64,000 bases of DNA from Diphasiastrum complanatum (GCA_029204225.1 CM055113.1:15647971-15711970), one strand, 5' to 3'. Positions 43,909-57,937 are shown, counted from the stretch's first letter. Made by a program: numbers and translations. Notes: generated by a model from the letters alone, not told the origin.

Positions 43909-46735
43909 GGGAAGCTCCCTAAGATCCTACTTACAAGATAAACCACAATGGAAAACACACTACGGAACAACCACCCAACCAAGTAGAAGCAACCAATCAA
44001 CTCTAAAAGCTTTACCCCCAAGCCAAGGAATAAGAAGCATGGATGTAGAGTGAAACTCTGGCAATGAATCAATGATCACAATGAGGAGTAGGGCGAGTTT
44101 GGCCTCAATATATAGAGCCAAAAGCAACCTGGGCCATGCATAGCCCTAAGTTCACCTAGAATAGAGTCCTAAGCATGGACCACCTATTCATAGAATTGCT
44201 ATTGATAACTCTACACATGGATACACTGTCTCATACCTTGTCTAAACTCCATTTAGTGTGTTCTGGGCCTCACAAGAATATTAGTTACTTTTGGGTCACA
44301 TCCAGTATGATGTGGCAAAACTACCAGCTTGATTTACTAGAGTACCGTGTATCCAAGGCTAGGAGTATACTGAATCCTACTTACTGGCCATGGACGTAAT
44401 ATTCTTCTCTCCTTATACTGCTTCTATCCTTAAAAGCTCTCTAAACATGAAAGAATAATAGGAACAGTTCTTTTAACTTTAAATATCAACCTAGAAAATC
44501 ATTATTCTTAGTCAAACTTTCACATCAAACAAGTACTCAGAGATAATCCTATTTTTCAAATGATAATCTCTACACTGGAGTACAACTCAGATTTGACAAT
44601 TACACTAAGTGATAGTTTTTTCCATCTGAGTTATATTCACCATAAGTTAGTAACATCACTTTAATGTAAAACACTTACATGAAACACTGGATGAAATAAT
44701 CTAACTTAAGAGATTGAAGTTAAAGAAATAATAAAATAATTACAATTACAGTCTGAAATTATTCACCACTCTGGCAAATAATTCCTAAGCTTCCAAGTAC
44801 AAATATCCTTAGAATCCAAATTCTAAGATATGATAATTCATTTATCTAGAATCTCTAGGAGAATCATTAAGATATAGAATGATTAAAACTCAACTCTGAG
44901 TATCTCATATACTCTTTTGAATTAAATGCTACTGTTTCTAACACCAAATGCAAGAAAAATAAAATTCATTCATCTTAATAGACTTGTTTGTCTCCTATGA
45001 TAACTGGAGATCGAATCAGATGAAAAACTGTACTCAAGCATTTACAGACCATAAACTGTAGCAGAATAACATCCACTAGATTAATTAAATTCTCCACAAA
45101 TAAAATACTTATCTTGTGAGAATATATGTGAGATCCATAGGTTCTCAAATAAAATACTGGAGTAGAGAGATTCAAAACACTGATCTGAATTCTTACTCAA
45201 ATAATAGATCCAGAATTAATCATCACACGTAAGAATCTTCACAATTTCATATAATCCTCTAACAAAAATTAAGTATCTATTTATGATCTGTCGATCATAA
45301 ATATTTAGATTCGTATGATTCATCAATCGCAATTTTCTGGAATCAAAATCATACTTAATCATTTACAAGATACTGGAGTATATGTTCCACATAACTCGGG
45401 AAAAGTAAGAATCATTCCAAAATCTTTCTCAACAAGAAAATACTAGATTTTAGGAAAACTCTCCAATTAGGATTCTTTAACTAAAATTCGAGATATTGAA
45501 GTTCTATGAATCACTGGTAATTAAAGACAAAAAGCATACCAAATGACAATCATCTTCAACTACAAAAACTTTAGATTACAATCCAAAATCACACCTAGAT
45601 ATCCAAAGTCCTGCTGAATATCGATTCGGTTGTTATTCTTGGATTCATTATGATTCGTTATCCAATTGAGCTCTCTAGGATACAATCACTAATGAGCTGA
45701 GTCCCTTCCTTAACTAAGGAATACTCAGTCCCAGAAATATTGTATATCCAATGCATATAATTTCAACTGATGAACCCAAATGATTCACTAATCATGCGTC
45801 TTACAAGCAAAATAATCAAACCCATCACTTTCTGATGAATCCATATCACACTGATCGTTTTACCAATTAACTTCATCCTGGCATATTCAACTACTCAAGT
45901 TAATTGCCAATGATTCAAAAATTTTAAATGTCTAGGTGAAAAACTAGTATAACACCACATTTGGATCCTTACCCAAATCATTTATAAGTTAATCCATAAA
46001 TCTTCTATACAAGGACTTGTTAACTCTGCAAGTATATGTCAAAACAATACTTGATCATATGTCTATGTTTGCTGACTAGGTTAAGTGCACCAAATAACTC
46101 TAGTAATCATGAATACACAGTAGATTCATACAAGAATAATTGTGCACATACATGAATAATCTCACTATGACCTAGTACATAAACACATTCTTATCTGGCA
46201 GATTCCTCCAGAACCCACATATGTTACTCACATATCTCACTGAGATCTTGTAACTCAGCTACAAAATATTTTCTATTTCTCATGAGTAAATAACATATCC
46301 GGAAAATCTCTGAGACGAATAAAATTCACTCTCAATAGTTTTCCAATCCAATTTCTTTTAATAGCATAATTTATCCTACTAATCAACCCCTCACTGATCC
46401 TAGTACAAAAACTAAGATTAGGTTGATCCAATAAAGAACTCTCAGACTTAAATTCTAATCAAACTTACTTCTATTCCAATTAAAATGGACTAGTAACCTT
46501 TGACCTTTTACTGTACTACTTATAGATAATGATTCAAATTCCAAACCTGTTTCAGTTCCAGATTGTCCACACAATCCCTAGAGAATTCCTCATATTTCAA
46601 AAAGTTGCAATTAGGCATCTTACTCTGAATCTATCCAAAATTACTTTCAGACCACATCTCATTTCTATACCACAGTTGGTTCTTTCCCGAAAACTACACA
46701 AACCATAGATTCCCAAATAGAATTTAATCTGTCTC
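43909..46735 (-). repeat. AT-rich LTR-like repeat, copy B
   Basis: It matches 6663-9420 with few differences, including the minus-strand TATA-like box. It has an extra 21 bp or so near 45260 and about 50 bp near 46610-46650. There is no coding sequence. Confidence 0.72.
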
Positions 46736-46993
46736 AAAAAATGTCACGCTCTGCTCACAAAAAATGTCACGCTTTTGCAAAGGCAAAAGCTAAAAAATGT
46801 GGTTTGAAAAAAAATGGTGAAAAAAATAACGCATCCAAGCCATTTTTTTTCTTTTGGACGCGTGTGTCAAATTTTTTTTTTCCCCACCCGTGCGCTCTCT
46901 CTCTCTCTCTCGACCAATCTCTCTCTCTCTCTCCTACAATCCAAATCAGTAACCTCTCTCTTTTCCTCTCTCACGATCCTCCTTCCAAAATCT

Positions 46994-47170
<177 letters not shown>

Positions 47171-47451
47171 CTATGCTGTCATCTCCATCTTCTTCTTCTT
47201 CTCTCCCCCTTCCAAAATCTCTCTCTCGCTCTCTCTCCCTCCTACGCTGCCATCTCCATATCTATTTTCTTCTTCTCTGTCTGTCCCCCTTCTTTCCCTG
47301 CTACGCTGTCATCTCCATCTTCTTCTTCTTCTCTGCCTGTCCGGCCCCCTTCTTCGACCATGTTCTTTTGGAAGTACCTGAAATCTATTGTCCACGTTTC
47401 TGGACAGTATGTTAATATTCCTTTTTTGAGTGGATTTTTGTGCAAGCAAAC

Positions 47452-48087
47452 ATGCCCAGAGATAATTTGCATTATGGTGGTGTAGAGAACCGGGACACAC
47501 ACAATGCTTATAGTTACTACTTTCATATGGCTTCAGTAGAGGGTCTTTTGTGACGGGGTGATGAAAATGACAGGCCTTTCGTACTGTCTAGAGCCTTTTT
47601 TGTTGGCACTAAGAGAGTAGGGCCTCTCTTGACAAGTGATTGCACGACAGATTGCGATCATTTGCGAGCTTCAGTTCTGATGATACTGAGAATAGGTCTC
47701 ACTAGGATTGCATTCACCGGTAGGCATGGTTCAACACCTCGTCTAATCCTCACATTTTCTCATTAGTTCAATATCTGATCTAAGTTGACACTTATGGTCA
47801 TTTCTTTGGTTTTCCTTGTGAGTTGATTCATCCTATTGTGATGGCGGATTGTTATTTATGAAGTTAAAAGAAACGAAAAAAATAGTTTGTGAAATATATA
47901 AATATTCAAGTCAAGTTGTTTCAAACAGTTCAGCTCATCTTTGTTGAGATTATCAGGTGCTGATGTTGTAGGTTTTTTCGAAAATCCTGATTTGGAGTTA
48001 TTGACACGATGGTATCAGCTAGGAGCTTTTTATCCTTTTTTCCGTGCTCATGCTCATCTTGATACCAAGCGGCGCGAGCCTTGGCTG
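47452..48087 (+). pseudogene. Captured glucosidase II alpha (GH31) fragment, copy B, two exons
   Basis: Exon 1 (47452-47719) reads PRDNLHYGGVENRDTHNAYS, YYFHMASVEGLL, a TGA stop, then RGDENDRPFVLSRAF. The next part, LLTSDCT, lies where GH31 has its WTGDN acid/base motif; the Asp is kept but its neighbours are changed. It ends GLTRIAFTG. A GT donor at 47720 and an AG acceptor before 47957 would restore the codon across the junction, giving [10 protein letters not shown] as in the family. Exon 2 (47957-48087) ends [11 protein letters not shown]. Only about 130 of some 900 residues are present, so this is a non-functional captured piece. Confidence 0.88.
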
Positions 48088-48308
48088 GTTGAATTAGTTT
48101 CAGCACTTTTCTAATAATCTTGAAGGGACTACTGAGTGAATGATTTTGACATAGAGTCTGTGTCAGATTTCCACAGGTCAATCTAATGCATTGAAGCCTA
48201 CGGACGTTGTAGGTGGGACTAATTTTTGTTCGACCTCCTGTGCATTTGAACAGTCAACTAGGTAGCTTAGAATGGTTGTTGTGGCAGTAGCCAAGATCAT
48301 GTAGACAC

Positions 48309-48310
<2 letters not shown>

Positions 48311-48342
<32 letters not shown>
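48311..48342. repeat. (CT)n microsatellite, about 32 bp
   Basis: It corresponds to the 189-bp tract at 10583-10771 in copy A. Confidence 0.94.
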
Positions 48343-48344
<2 letters not shown>

Positions 48345-49340
48345 CATATAGCAGCCCTCTCTCTCCATCGCGGTTGAAATCCGTTAGGCGGCAAACAACA
48401 TTCTACAGATCCAGAGCAATTCTGGTTTGTGAGATATTCAATTGCTCAATTTTCGTGTAATTGATACTTTTTTTTTTTAAAAGCAGATATTTTGTAATGG
48501 TTGCTTTAATATAACTGTTTTTTTATTTGATTTTAGCATATTCCATTGAATACTATAAGTGCTTTGCTGAATGAGATGAGATTTGGTTATACTTTGGGAA
48601 TTTCTCTCATCTTAAGTAGGCAAGCTTACAATTCAGATTTGATCTGCAGGATTGATGTATAGGATCATCACAATATTTTATAAAGGTTTAAGAGAAAAAA
48701 GAGTAGTACATGTCCAGCTCTCAAGCATAGGATAGGATAATTTGGTGCTATCCTAGAAGATTTTACATATTATATGAATATATGGCATCTTCGATGAATG
48801 ATCTTGGCTTGACCAAAAATGGATACTCATTTGGCCTTGACATATCATGAATCGTTCAAAACACTAAATGCTTGGTCTCTGATGCCTGTTTGTGAGCCAG
48901 AATTGGCAAAAAATGATTCAAATAAAAAATCCAAATCTGTAAAAGAAAAAAAAAACCCAAACCTGGCTGAAGTTGTTTTCAAAAGGCAGCAACAGACATG
49001 AGAAACTCTCGCATGAAGGCTATCACGAAGCACAAATTAAGGAGTTTTGAGCTACATACATACTTGAGTTGTAAGCACAACTAGAAGCCCTATAGACTTA
49101 CTGTCAGACTTACTTTTTGGTGTTCTATGTGCAGGCTTTTCCGCTACACCTACTGGCAAAAATCATCAGTCGAGAGGAGGTGTTATAGCGAGATTGATAG
49201 TAGCAATTTTTGTCTTAGCAATTTTGAGATGTACATATCTTTTATATAAAAGAAGAGATGGAGTTCTGCTCCTTCTCCGCTATGTACTATCAGCAATTTC
49301 TATGTTTTATGGTCTCAAAATACAGATAACAACTTTAAGG
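48343..49340. other. Spacer between the captured fragments, copy B
   Basis: It matches 10772-11935 without the acidic coding-like fragment. A 60-codon ORF at 48819-49001 is open here but shifted in copy A by one extra A in a poly-A run, so it is not supported as a gene. A TM-like ORF (49194-49424) overlaps the UGT-like frame and is probably a shadow. Confidence 0.5.
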
Positions 49341-49342
49341 TT

Positions 49343-49487
49343 CCAATATATGTATTCTATCCTTCGACATCTTTATGTCTTGCTCTTATGTTGTATCTAC
49401 CTTGCCTCATTGAACAAGGCATAGTCCCCGTGGCTCCCGATACTAAGGATATTGTGATTATGGGGCTACCGCTTATCAACTGTAGGA
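49343..49487 (+). pseudogene. UDP-glycosyltransferase-like fragment, copy B
   Basis: Same stretch as in copy A, reading VPIYVFYPSTSLCLALMLYL then EQGIVPVAPDTKDIVIMGLP. It runs on into an AT-rich tail and stops. The assignment rests on resemblance to the N-terminal Rossmann domain of plant UGTs, without the diagnostic PSPG box. Confidence 0.45.
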
Positions 49488-49984
49488 TCAACTTATTCAA
49501 TAACTGTCTACTATTACAATGTTCACCTAATTTTCATCCATCAAATTGTGAATTCTTTCTGAAATCTAGTTTCCACTATTTTTATGTTTAAAGAATAGAG
49601 AACTATTACAGAAATTTCTTCGTAATTCATAAACGTATTCTGGATGAGAGGACGTTGATTTTTGTCTTAAAATAAAAAAACTAAGTTATTACAAACGCGT
49701 TGTGTATGATAGCTGAAGTTGAATGTTGTTTACCATGGTAATGTTTTCATCTCTTTATTGCAAATGGACCAAATTGTAGCTAATTTTTGTTCACAAAGCT
49801 CAAACAGAATCATGTGATCGCTTTTACATCTACTGGCGCTTTTGGTTTTAATAAGCCTTTGTGACAATCAAATTAGGACAGATATACATTGTTGTTAGTC
49901 GTGGATAGTATCCCTATATTGTCCCAAAACGGATTTGAAAATCACTTCAGAACTCTAACTCATCAGGTAGGATGATTTTATGTT

Positions 49985-50110
49985 TCGACCCGACCCGACC
50001 TGACCAAGGGTCGAAAATTTTTTACTCGACCCGATCCGACCGAGGGTTGAAAATTTTTGACCCGACCAAGGTTCGAAAACTTTTGACCCGACCTGACCCG
50101 ACCAAGGAGT
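49985..50110. repeat. Palindromic minisatellite, copy B
   Basis: The GGGTCGAAAATTTTTGACCC-type units occur here without the poly-C run found in copy A. Confidence 0.78.
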
Positions 50111-50499
50111 TGGATTTTTTTACCATTGGGTCAGAAAATTGAGTCGGATGTGGGTTGGATCCTAACGATGAAGGTACTCATAGTTGCCAGTTTTCATCTA
50201 CAAAACTCGAGATTAAGGCATAAAAAATCTAACAAAAAAAATTTCATATTAATTTTTTTGAGAAAGCTACCGATTTCAATCTTGGATTATTCAGACTCTC
50301 TCAAACACCGAGTGGAGGTACTCGGGAGGAGTTGGGACTGGGAGTAGTTCTAAACCTTGAATCTGAGAATAAAAAGAGACAGAGTTTATTAAAAACGAAA
50401 AAGTTATAGTATCAAAAAAAGCTCAAGATAGGGTGATAATTAATAAAATTTTCTAGAGCGGTGGTGGGAGGTAGTAAGGCACCTCAAAGACGAGGAAAA

Positions 50500-50920
50500 T
50501 GGAGAATAACCTGAATATTTGGACGAACTCAACGAATTTTTGGACGAAGTCAAATTCTGGGACGAACTCGACTTTTGGAACGAACTTGAATTTTTGGACG
50601 AACTCGAATTTTCACTCGACTCGAATTTTTTGAGACTTGAATTTCTGGGAATGACTCGAATTTTGAAGGTTCAAATTTTTTCAACGAACTCGAATTTTTT
50701 CAGTCAACTCAAATTTCCAGAGGTTCAAATTTTTCTAGACTCGAATTTTTGGACGGATTCGAATATTTTTTCAGTCAACTCGATTTTGGAATGAACTCGA
50801 ATTTTTGGACGAAAGTAAATTTTTGGACAAACCCGAATTTTTGGATAAACTCGAAATATTCTAGATTCGATTTTTTGGACGAACTCGAATATTTGGAGGA
50901 TCTCAAATTTTTCTATATTT
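50500..50920. repeat. Degenerate 18-bp minisatellite, copy B
   Basis: Same array as 13090-13510, GGACGAACTCGAATTTTT type, with private substitutions. Confidence 0.88.
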
Positions 50921-51332
50921 GAATCTTCGGGTCCTTATTTATATTCCAATTGAAATAGTTAGAACAACTATTTGCAATGTAATTTTCACTCGATTTTAGC
51001 CAATTTTGTTCAATGATCGTTTACCTACACATACATACATATAGACGTACACATACATACATACATACGTGCATGTGTATGTGTATCTTAAAATTAACTA
51101 ACAATGCATCTTAAGTTGAGAATAGGTAGAGATATTATTTCCTGACCTAAAAAATCCTACAGGTGTTTGGGCATGCCAATTTTTAGCAAAAATTGTCAGT
51201 TCCATTCTTGGACTTTGTCGACCTCTCCCAATACTGATGCTAAGAATTCTCATAGATTTAAATGTACTTTCAGCTTTTAGGGAATTCTAAAACTTGATTT
51301 TGGACAAACAATAATTACAAAGATGTGAGGTA

Positions 51333-51548
51333 GGCGCAAGAGTTTTCATTTTGCGCATTCCTTTGGTACCCACTAATTCATATTTGCCTTTTGAATTTCA
51401 GCGAGTGCAATTCCCCATCAGACCAACATTTTCCATGACTATAAACAAAGCTCAAGGCCAGACAATGGAGTTTGTTGGATTGTATTTGCCTATACCAGTG
51501 TTTAGCCATGGACAACTATATGTCGCCCTATCAAGGGTGCAAAGTTCA
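51333..51548 (+). pseudogene. Helitron helicase C-terminal remnant, copy B
   Basis: The frame is open through [35 protein letters not shown] and [15 protein letters not shown]. Copy A has a stop where this copy has the Gln codon. Only the end of the Pif1-type domain is present, followed directly by minisatellite DNA. Confidence 0.88.
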
Positions 51549-51549
51549 A

Positions 51550-52200
51550 TTCAAAACTGTCATGAACAAGACACTGTCGCGAACAAAAATCATTCGAGTA
51601 TGAAATTGTCACGATCAAGACAATCGACACTCGAAACTATGACGAACATGACGCTCGAAACTGAAAACTCAAAACTATCGTGAAACTGTCGCGAACTCGA
51701 CACTCGAAACTCGAAAAAGTCGCAAACTCGACACTCGAAACTGTCACGAACAAGACACTATCGCGAACAAAAATCATTCGAGTCTGAAACTGTCGCGATC
51801 AAGACAATCGACACTCAAAACTGTCGCGAAACGTGACACTCAAAACTGTCGCGAAACTGTCACGAACCAGACACTATCGCGAACAATAAACTGTTGTGAA
51901 CAAAAATCATTCGAGTTTGAAATTGTTGCGATAAAGACAATCAACACTTGAAACTGTCGCGAAACTCGACACTCGAAACTATCGCGAAACTGTCGCGAAT
52001 TTGACACTCAAACTTGTCACTCAAAACTGTCATGAAACTGTCACAAACAAAACACTATCATGAATAATAAACTGTCATGAATAAAAAATATTTGAGTCTG
52101 AAACTGTTGCGAAACTTGACACTCAAAAATCACTCAAAACTATCGCGAAACTCAAAACTCGAAACTCGACACTCGACACTCGACACGCGAACAAAAATCA
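51550..52200. repeat. Interspersed minisatellite (AACTGTCGCGA family), copy B
   Basis: Same composition as 14180-14870, slightly shorter, with somewhat more intact CG dinucleotides. Confidence 0.85.
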
Positions 52201-52309
52201 TTCGAGTCTTTTTCCATGGACTTGAATTTTTTCATGGACTCAATTTTTTTCAAAGACACGAGATCGGCCATTATCCAAATCATCGGCTACCACCTAGATC
52301 GGCCTCCAT

Positions 52310-52339
52310 TGCCCATCAACGATGGGCACTCACAACTAG
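52310..52339 (+). mobile_element. Helitron-like 3' terminus, copy B
   Basis: A perfect 8-bp hairpin TGCCCATC-AAC-GATGGGCA is followed by 7 bases, CTAG and T. The copy A version differs by a transition that leaves a G-T pair. Confidence 0.62.
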
Positions 52340-52544
52340 TATTTGTATAAAATTTTTCTATACATGTGTCTCATCCTCATCAAGAGAGGCCAACTTTTTA
52401 TCTGTATCAACTTGAGAATCATTCCACAAGTTGAGAGTCATGTTTTTCTATGATCTCTAAATCCATTTCTCTAGATGGAAGTAGCTTGGGTGGAGAACAC
52501 TCAGCAACTAAAACTGAATATGAATTTTCGATCACAAGTTTTAT

Positions 52545-54268
52545 CGTCTCCTACCTGAAGTGCATTATCTCCATTGGGGAGACCTTCGGACATCTAAATT
52601 GAAAAAAAAAAAACACAATTAAATGTTATCAATCAAAGATTAGTTATTAGAAATGTGATTATGAAAAAAAACAAAAACACAATTAAATGTTATTAACCAA
52701 AGATTAGTAATTAGAAATTATCAGGAATATATTACCTCTTCCAGATTAGAAAGTTTATCTTGTAGTGCAAGCCAATTGAAAAAGAATTTGGCATTGTATA
52801 TCGTATACCAACCATAGCTGACAGAATCAACTTGTTGGGAGGACTATAGTATTCAAATATAAATGAAAGTTAGTAACAAAATTTCAACTTTATGTAACAT
52901 CGGATCAACGCGCACGAGGTGATAATAAAATCTACAAAGGAAACAAGCGCACGTCGAACCGATATCAAAAAAATATCGGATCAATGCGCACGATATGAAA
53001 AAAATCTCAAAGAAAACTACAAGGGCACGCCGAACCGATATTAAAATTTTTCTACTTCCGCATCAACCATTTTTAGTTTCGTGTACGTTGTTGCACTTGG
53101 TATTGGAAAGAGTTCCAGTATTTTCTTGATATGGCTCCTCTCAATTTTGTGGGTGTGTGTAATAGAGTTCATCTTTATACAAACTGGATTACACACACCC
53201 TCATCATTGACATATAAGGACAACACATATATGCTCCAATGTTCATTGCAATTAGAAAACAATAAATTTATGAGAATGAATGTAAAATCAAAATTCATAA
53301 AAAATACTCAACTTAAAACAATTTGAAAAAAATACACTTACTTTGTTATGTATAGGAGCACGAGGATTGGAGTCCCTAATCTGATGTATTGGAGCATATC
53401 ATCATGCAGACTTTTGAAATCAGGAAAATCAAAAGTAGCCATGAATTTAAGCGGAAACAATGCAACATCTATAAACAATGGGGTTTGAAAAAACTCCATC
53501 CAATACTAAATTGCCCCCCTTCCTACATTGTCCCCTAGCATTTTATCTCTACTTTCTAATTCACTTGTATCTAATTTCGAAAGGGAGAGACCAATATTTG
53601 TCTTAGACATCTTAAAACTGTATAGAGGACCTAAAGCATTAAGATATGTGTTTCACAATTGGTCATACTGTACATATTTAGGAGTATTTACAAAGGCAAG
53701 TGCATGGGGTGAAAGAAGTAATATAGATAAACCACTTAAAGAATTGTCATTTAAAATTGATTCGACCTTTAGATTTACAAAATCATCTAAATCTTTTTTT
53801 TAAACTGGAGGGGGAGAACTAATATGTGTGAAGCTAGGAGATTGAGATTTAGATGGAGGAGGAGTTTTATTAGAAGAGGAAGTTTTAGGAGGAGAAGATG
53901 GAGATTGAGATTAAGAAGAAGAAGAAGGAGACTTAGGAGGAGGTTGTCTAGCAATTAGAATGTCATGCAGAGGAGAAGGCTTAGAAAAATCTCTTGCTTT
54001 ATTAGGAGGGTCAAGACACCTCATCTTCTTTGAAACACTCACGCTCTGTACTCGAAAAACAAGCTGGGATGGTTGAGATTGCTTTCATTTTTTTATTCTG
54101 CATCTTGTTTAGGAGAGAGGATGGAACTGGTCTGAAGTACTCAGCAAATTTGTCATAAGTGTCTTGTAACCTAAATACAACGTCGAAATCCTTTGGCATG
54201 ATGGTCACCCTGGTGGTGGTGTATTTCGCTGGCCTTCTGTGATTGGAATACCTCCAAGATGGATACAT
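52545..54268 (-). pseudogene. Ulp1-like protease gene remnant with a histone-H3-like segment, copy B
   Basis: The minus-strand order is as follows. An N-terminal segment (54268-54011) contains TTTRVTIMPKDFDVVFRL, whose RVTIMPKD is the conserved end of histone H3. Next come a Ser/Pro-rich linker with two in-frame TAA codons (about 53990-53820), a segment YLNALGPLYSFKMSKTNIG, then ELESRDKMLGDNVGRG and MEFFQTPLFIDVALF, and Ulp1 catalytic pieces NCNEHWSIYVL and VSYGWYTIYNAKF. The Cys of the DCG motif is Tyr and the Asp position is Asn (MNSI). The gene is dead in both copies, but this copy keeps the N-terminal half that copy A lost. Confidence 0.68.
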
Positions 54269-54279
54269 GATGTTTGCTT

Positions 54280-54755
54280 AGTGCGCGTCATTAGGATCCA
54301 ATGTCGGAACAAAGCACAAGTAGGGAGATCCCAGGATCAGAATTCAGGTCATTTTAATATCGATAATCTAGTTTATGAGAATCGTTATGATTTACTTTCT
54401 GTTCTTGATAATTTTTCTCAGATTATTAGTACTCTTGTTCAGGATATAGATAGTTTTTGTTTCGTTCATTTTTAGGACCTTGTGTATTCCCAATCATCCT
54501 CTAAGCATAAACATGATACAGTATACGCTAACTTGCATGATCATATCAAAAGAAATATATATTGTGGTATCAATAAAAGAACATGTCGTCTTCTAATCAA
54601 AGGAATGGCTTTTGTCTTTTGTATATCTACTGAAATTCCAGATGATGAGTTTGTTGGATCTTCTATTGTTCTCATGATTGAAGCATCTGCATCTGCGCCA
54701 GTTGATGTAGATGATGTAGATACTGATATAGGGGTTGAAGTTGAAACATCTACCA
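54280..54755 (+). pseudogene. Unrecognised plus-strand gene, truncated, copy B
   Basis: It corresponds to 16222-16692. Landmarks are CRNKAQVGRSQDQN, NLVYENRYDLLSVLDNFSQI and CGINKRTCRLLIKGMAFVFC. A TAG interrupts after CFVHF. A 1.4-kb deletion fuses the end to the transposase-like exon on the other strand. Confidence 0.5.
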
Positions 54756-54759
54756 TATA

Positions 54760-55103
54760 ATGTGTAATGTTGTCTTTCCTCAACAATCATGTACAAATTT
54801 CACAAATGTGGTACAATGATTTTGCAAAGTCTTCAAATCGTCTGATGATAGATTTTCTTTCCTGATAACACCTACGAGTTTGTCTAAGTTGTTCCACACG
54901 TGTCCCTTTTCCACTCGATTACTTACTTCTAGTGTTCGTGTTGCTTGAACAATTTCTTTCAAAATTTCGTATCTGACACTAGATTCTTTACATGTGTGAT
55001 TGGATAAGAATCTTTTTGCTTTAGAACCGAAAACGATGACCAGAAGTTCGCATTCTCTTTTTATGTAACCTCTCTCTAAAGTGAAATTTTTAAAAGGGCC
55101 CAT
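54760..55103 (-). pseudogene. Transposase-like first exon, copy B
   Basis: It reads [20 protein letters not shown] and VRYEILKEIVQATRTLEVSN on the minus strand, as in copy A at 18106-18462. The second exon was removed by the 1.4-kb deletion. Confidence 0.5.
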
Positions 55104-55126
55104 TTTGAGCCCATATTGTTCCTAGT

Positions 55127-55918
<792 letters not shown>

Positions 55919-55919
<1 letters not shown>

Positions 55920-56949
55920 TAGTAGTGAGTTAGCCCGCTGTTGACGGGCGACCGACAATCTGGGTGGCAGCTTGTGGTCGAGACGTGTGGATGATGCTTA
56001 GAGTAGGTGATTGATGATCTACTCAGCCAACCTCCCCCTCCCCATGGTCTATGACACAACATTCTTTTTATTTTCAATTTTTTTGCGAGAAAAAACGTTA
56101 ATTAACGTTAATAACTAAATATCAAAATTTTCAAACAAAAAATTGCCAAAGTTCTTTAGAGTCTTAAGTGTATTTATATCTTAATATTGACTGTGAATTT
56201 ACTTTCTCTATGAGATTTTGATATTTACGTAATCACTTGAATTTGAAATCCTTGCTTGCCACATGGCAAATCATGCAGGCTTGGGGTCTTCCACATAGGC
56301 CTACCATAGGCTTTGTATAGTAGGCCACATATGCATGTCATAGGCCTACTATGTGCCAAGCTTGTCATAGGCTACCAACCGTAGGTAGAACACATGGCAA
56401 ATAATCCAGACTTGTACACCTAGGAAGATGACCATCAGCTTTCCTCCTATACCATCAGTCGCCATCCAAATGAAGTTTTTCCATTCTAAAATTTATAAGA
56501 TCCTGCTTTTATCAAAAATTTATAATCCCAAAGGCAATTACTAATAGTCATGATTTATTTGAGAGGGTGGGGGGGGGCGGCTAGTTAGGCATGTATCACA
56601 TGGGTGGGTCACATGTATGATATTTCTTGCTGTTGTTGGGTTGGGATGGGTGGTTGAACCATCAACTCTAATGACTTTACTCGCTTGTCGCCACGTTAGG
56701 TAATGTTTTTTGTAACCATTGGCATGGGCCATGCAAGGCCCAAGGACTACGGGTCACCCAAGGACTATGGGTCATCACTTTACTGTGAGAATCCAATGGC
56801 ATTTCCAAAAAATGATGTTAAACAAAGATAAATATTGGGCTCGCTACCAAACCATAACATTTTTGCCTAAAGCAAATCCCACATAATCATATATGTAACC
56901 AAAGATTGCCAAGAAGAAGTATCTATACGAGCATTTTCTGGATTATGAT
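55919..56949. other. Right end of copy B, non-coding
   Basis: It matches 18561-19601. The G-run near 56567 is shorter than in copy A. No gene is present. Confidence 0.6.
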
Positions 56950-57413
56950 GCCAACTTGTATTATTCTATGGATTTGTAGGAAAGTTCATTAAATTGAAGT
57001 TATTACATAATAGAATTCCATTTAGAGAATTAAGCCAAGGTCCAGGGGATAGTAATCCACCTTAAAATATTTATCATAGAGGATAAATGCATAATCAAAC
57101 ATTTGTATAACCTATGCTTTGAAACAACTTAGCAAAGAAAGGAGAGATGGAAGAGGATTTACATTGAAATAATTCATGAAAATACATTCTAAGCGATACA
57201 CATCATTTGGATAAAGATAAAATACATTTCTGAAAACCAATAAATAAAAAGAATTTGAAAGAAAAAAATAAAAAAGAGTGGTATTATATAGGTACTTGGA
57301 AATTACTCAAAACTACTCTAGCAAATATCCTTTGCTAAAAAGAAATTACAATTAGAGTGCACCAAACTTGAGAGGCTTTGGTGATTATTAATTATTGTCA
57401 CTGATATTTGCAG
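56950..57413. other. AT-rich spacer
   Basis: No gene is recognised. The end (ttgtcactgatatttgcag) is a good splice acceptor for the exon-like piece that follows. Confidence 0.45.
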
Positions 57414-57555
57414 GCAATAAAATGCATACGGAAAAAATTGAAGCTTGCCAATCAATTTGCAATAACATTTGATGACAAAGGAAATTGTTCTATTAGAGGT
57501 GATCCAGCTTTCTCCATGCTACTTGTCGATATTGATAGTTCCAATTGAAGTTACG
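57414..57555 (+). pseudogene. Exon-like fragment, unrecognised
   Basis: A CAG acceptor and a GTGAGT donor bound 142 bp. One frame reads AIKCIRKKLKLANQFAITFD, DKGNCSIRGDPAFSMLLVDI, then a TGA two codons before the donor. The composition and both splice sites suggest a decayed exon. I do not recognise the protein. Confidence 0.4.
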
Positions 57556-57621
57556 GTGAGTATTTTAGTTTTTAGAAGAATTGGCTTAACAAATACTCCT
57601 CATTTTAATGCTATGAGTGGG

Positions 57622-57624
<3 letters not shown>

Positions 57625-57656
<32 letters not shown>
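57625..57656. repeat. (TA)n microsatellite
   Basis: About 30 bp of TA followed by tacatacatatac. Confidence 0.9.
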
Positions 57657-57660
<4 letters not shown>

Positions 57661-57937
57661 CATATACATTGTATAGATATATCACAGATTCACATACCAA
57701 ACGTGTCTCTGTCTTAACCTATAGCATGATGAAGGGGACGCACCTGCCTACGTTTCACATGGAAATATCACATTTTTCTGACCTACATTTAACTCCACAA
57801 TCTTACAGTATTATCTCACCAATTGTACGTGGATTGGTGAGCTTGAGCAGCAGATGCTAGGAGGGCAAATAGAGTGAATAGGAGAGGCTTGTGGGAGAGG
57901 TATGACCAGCTGTAGTGGTTGCAAATGATATGTTGCC

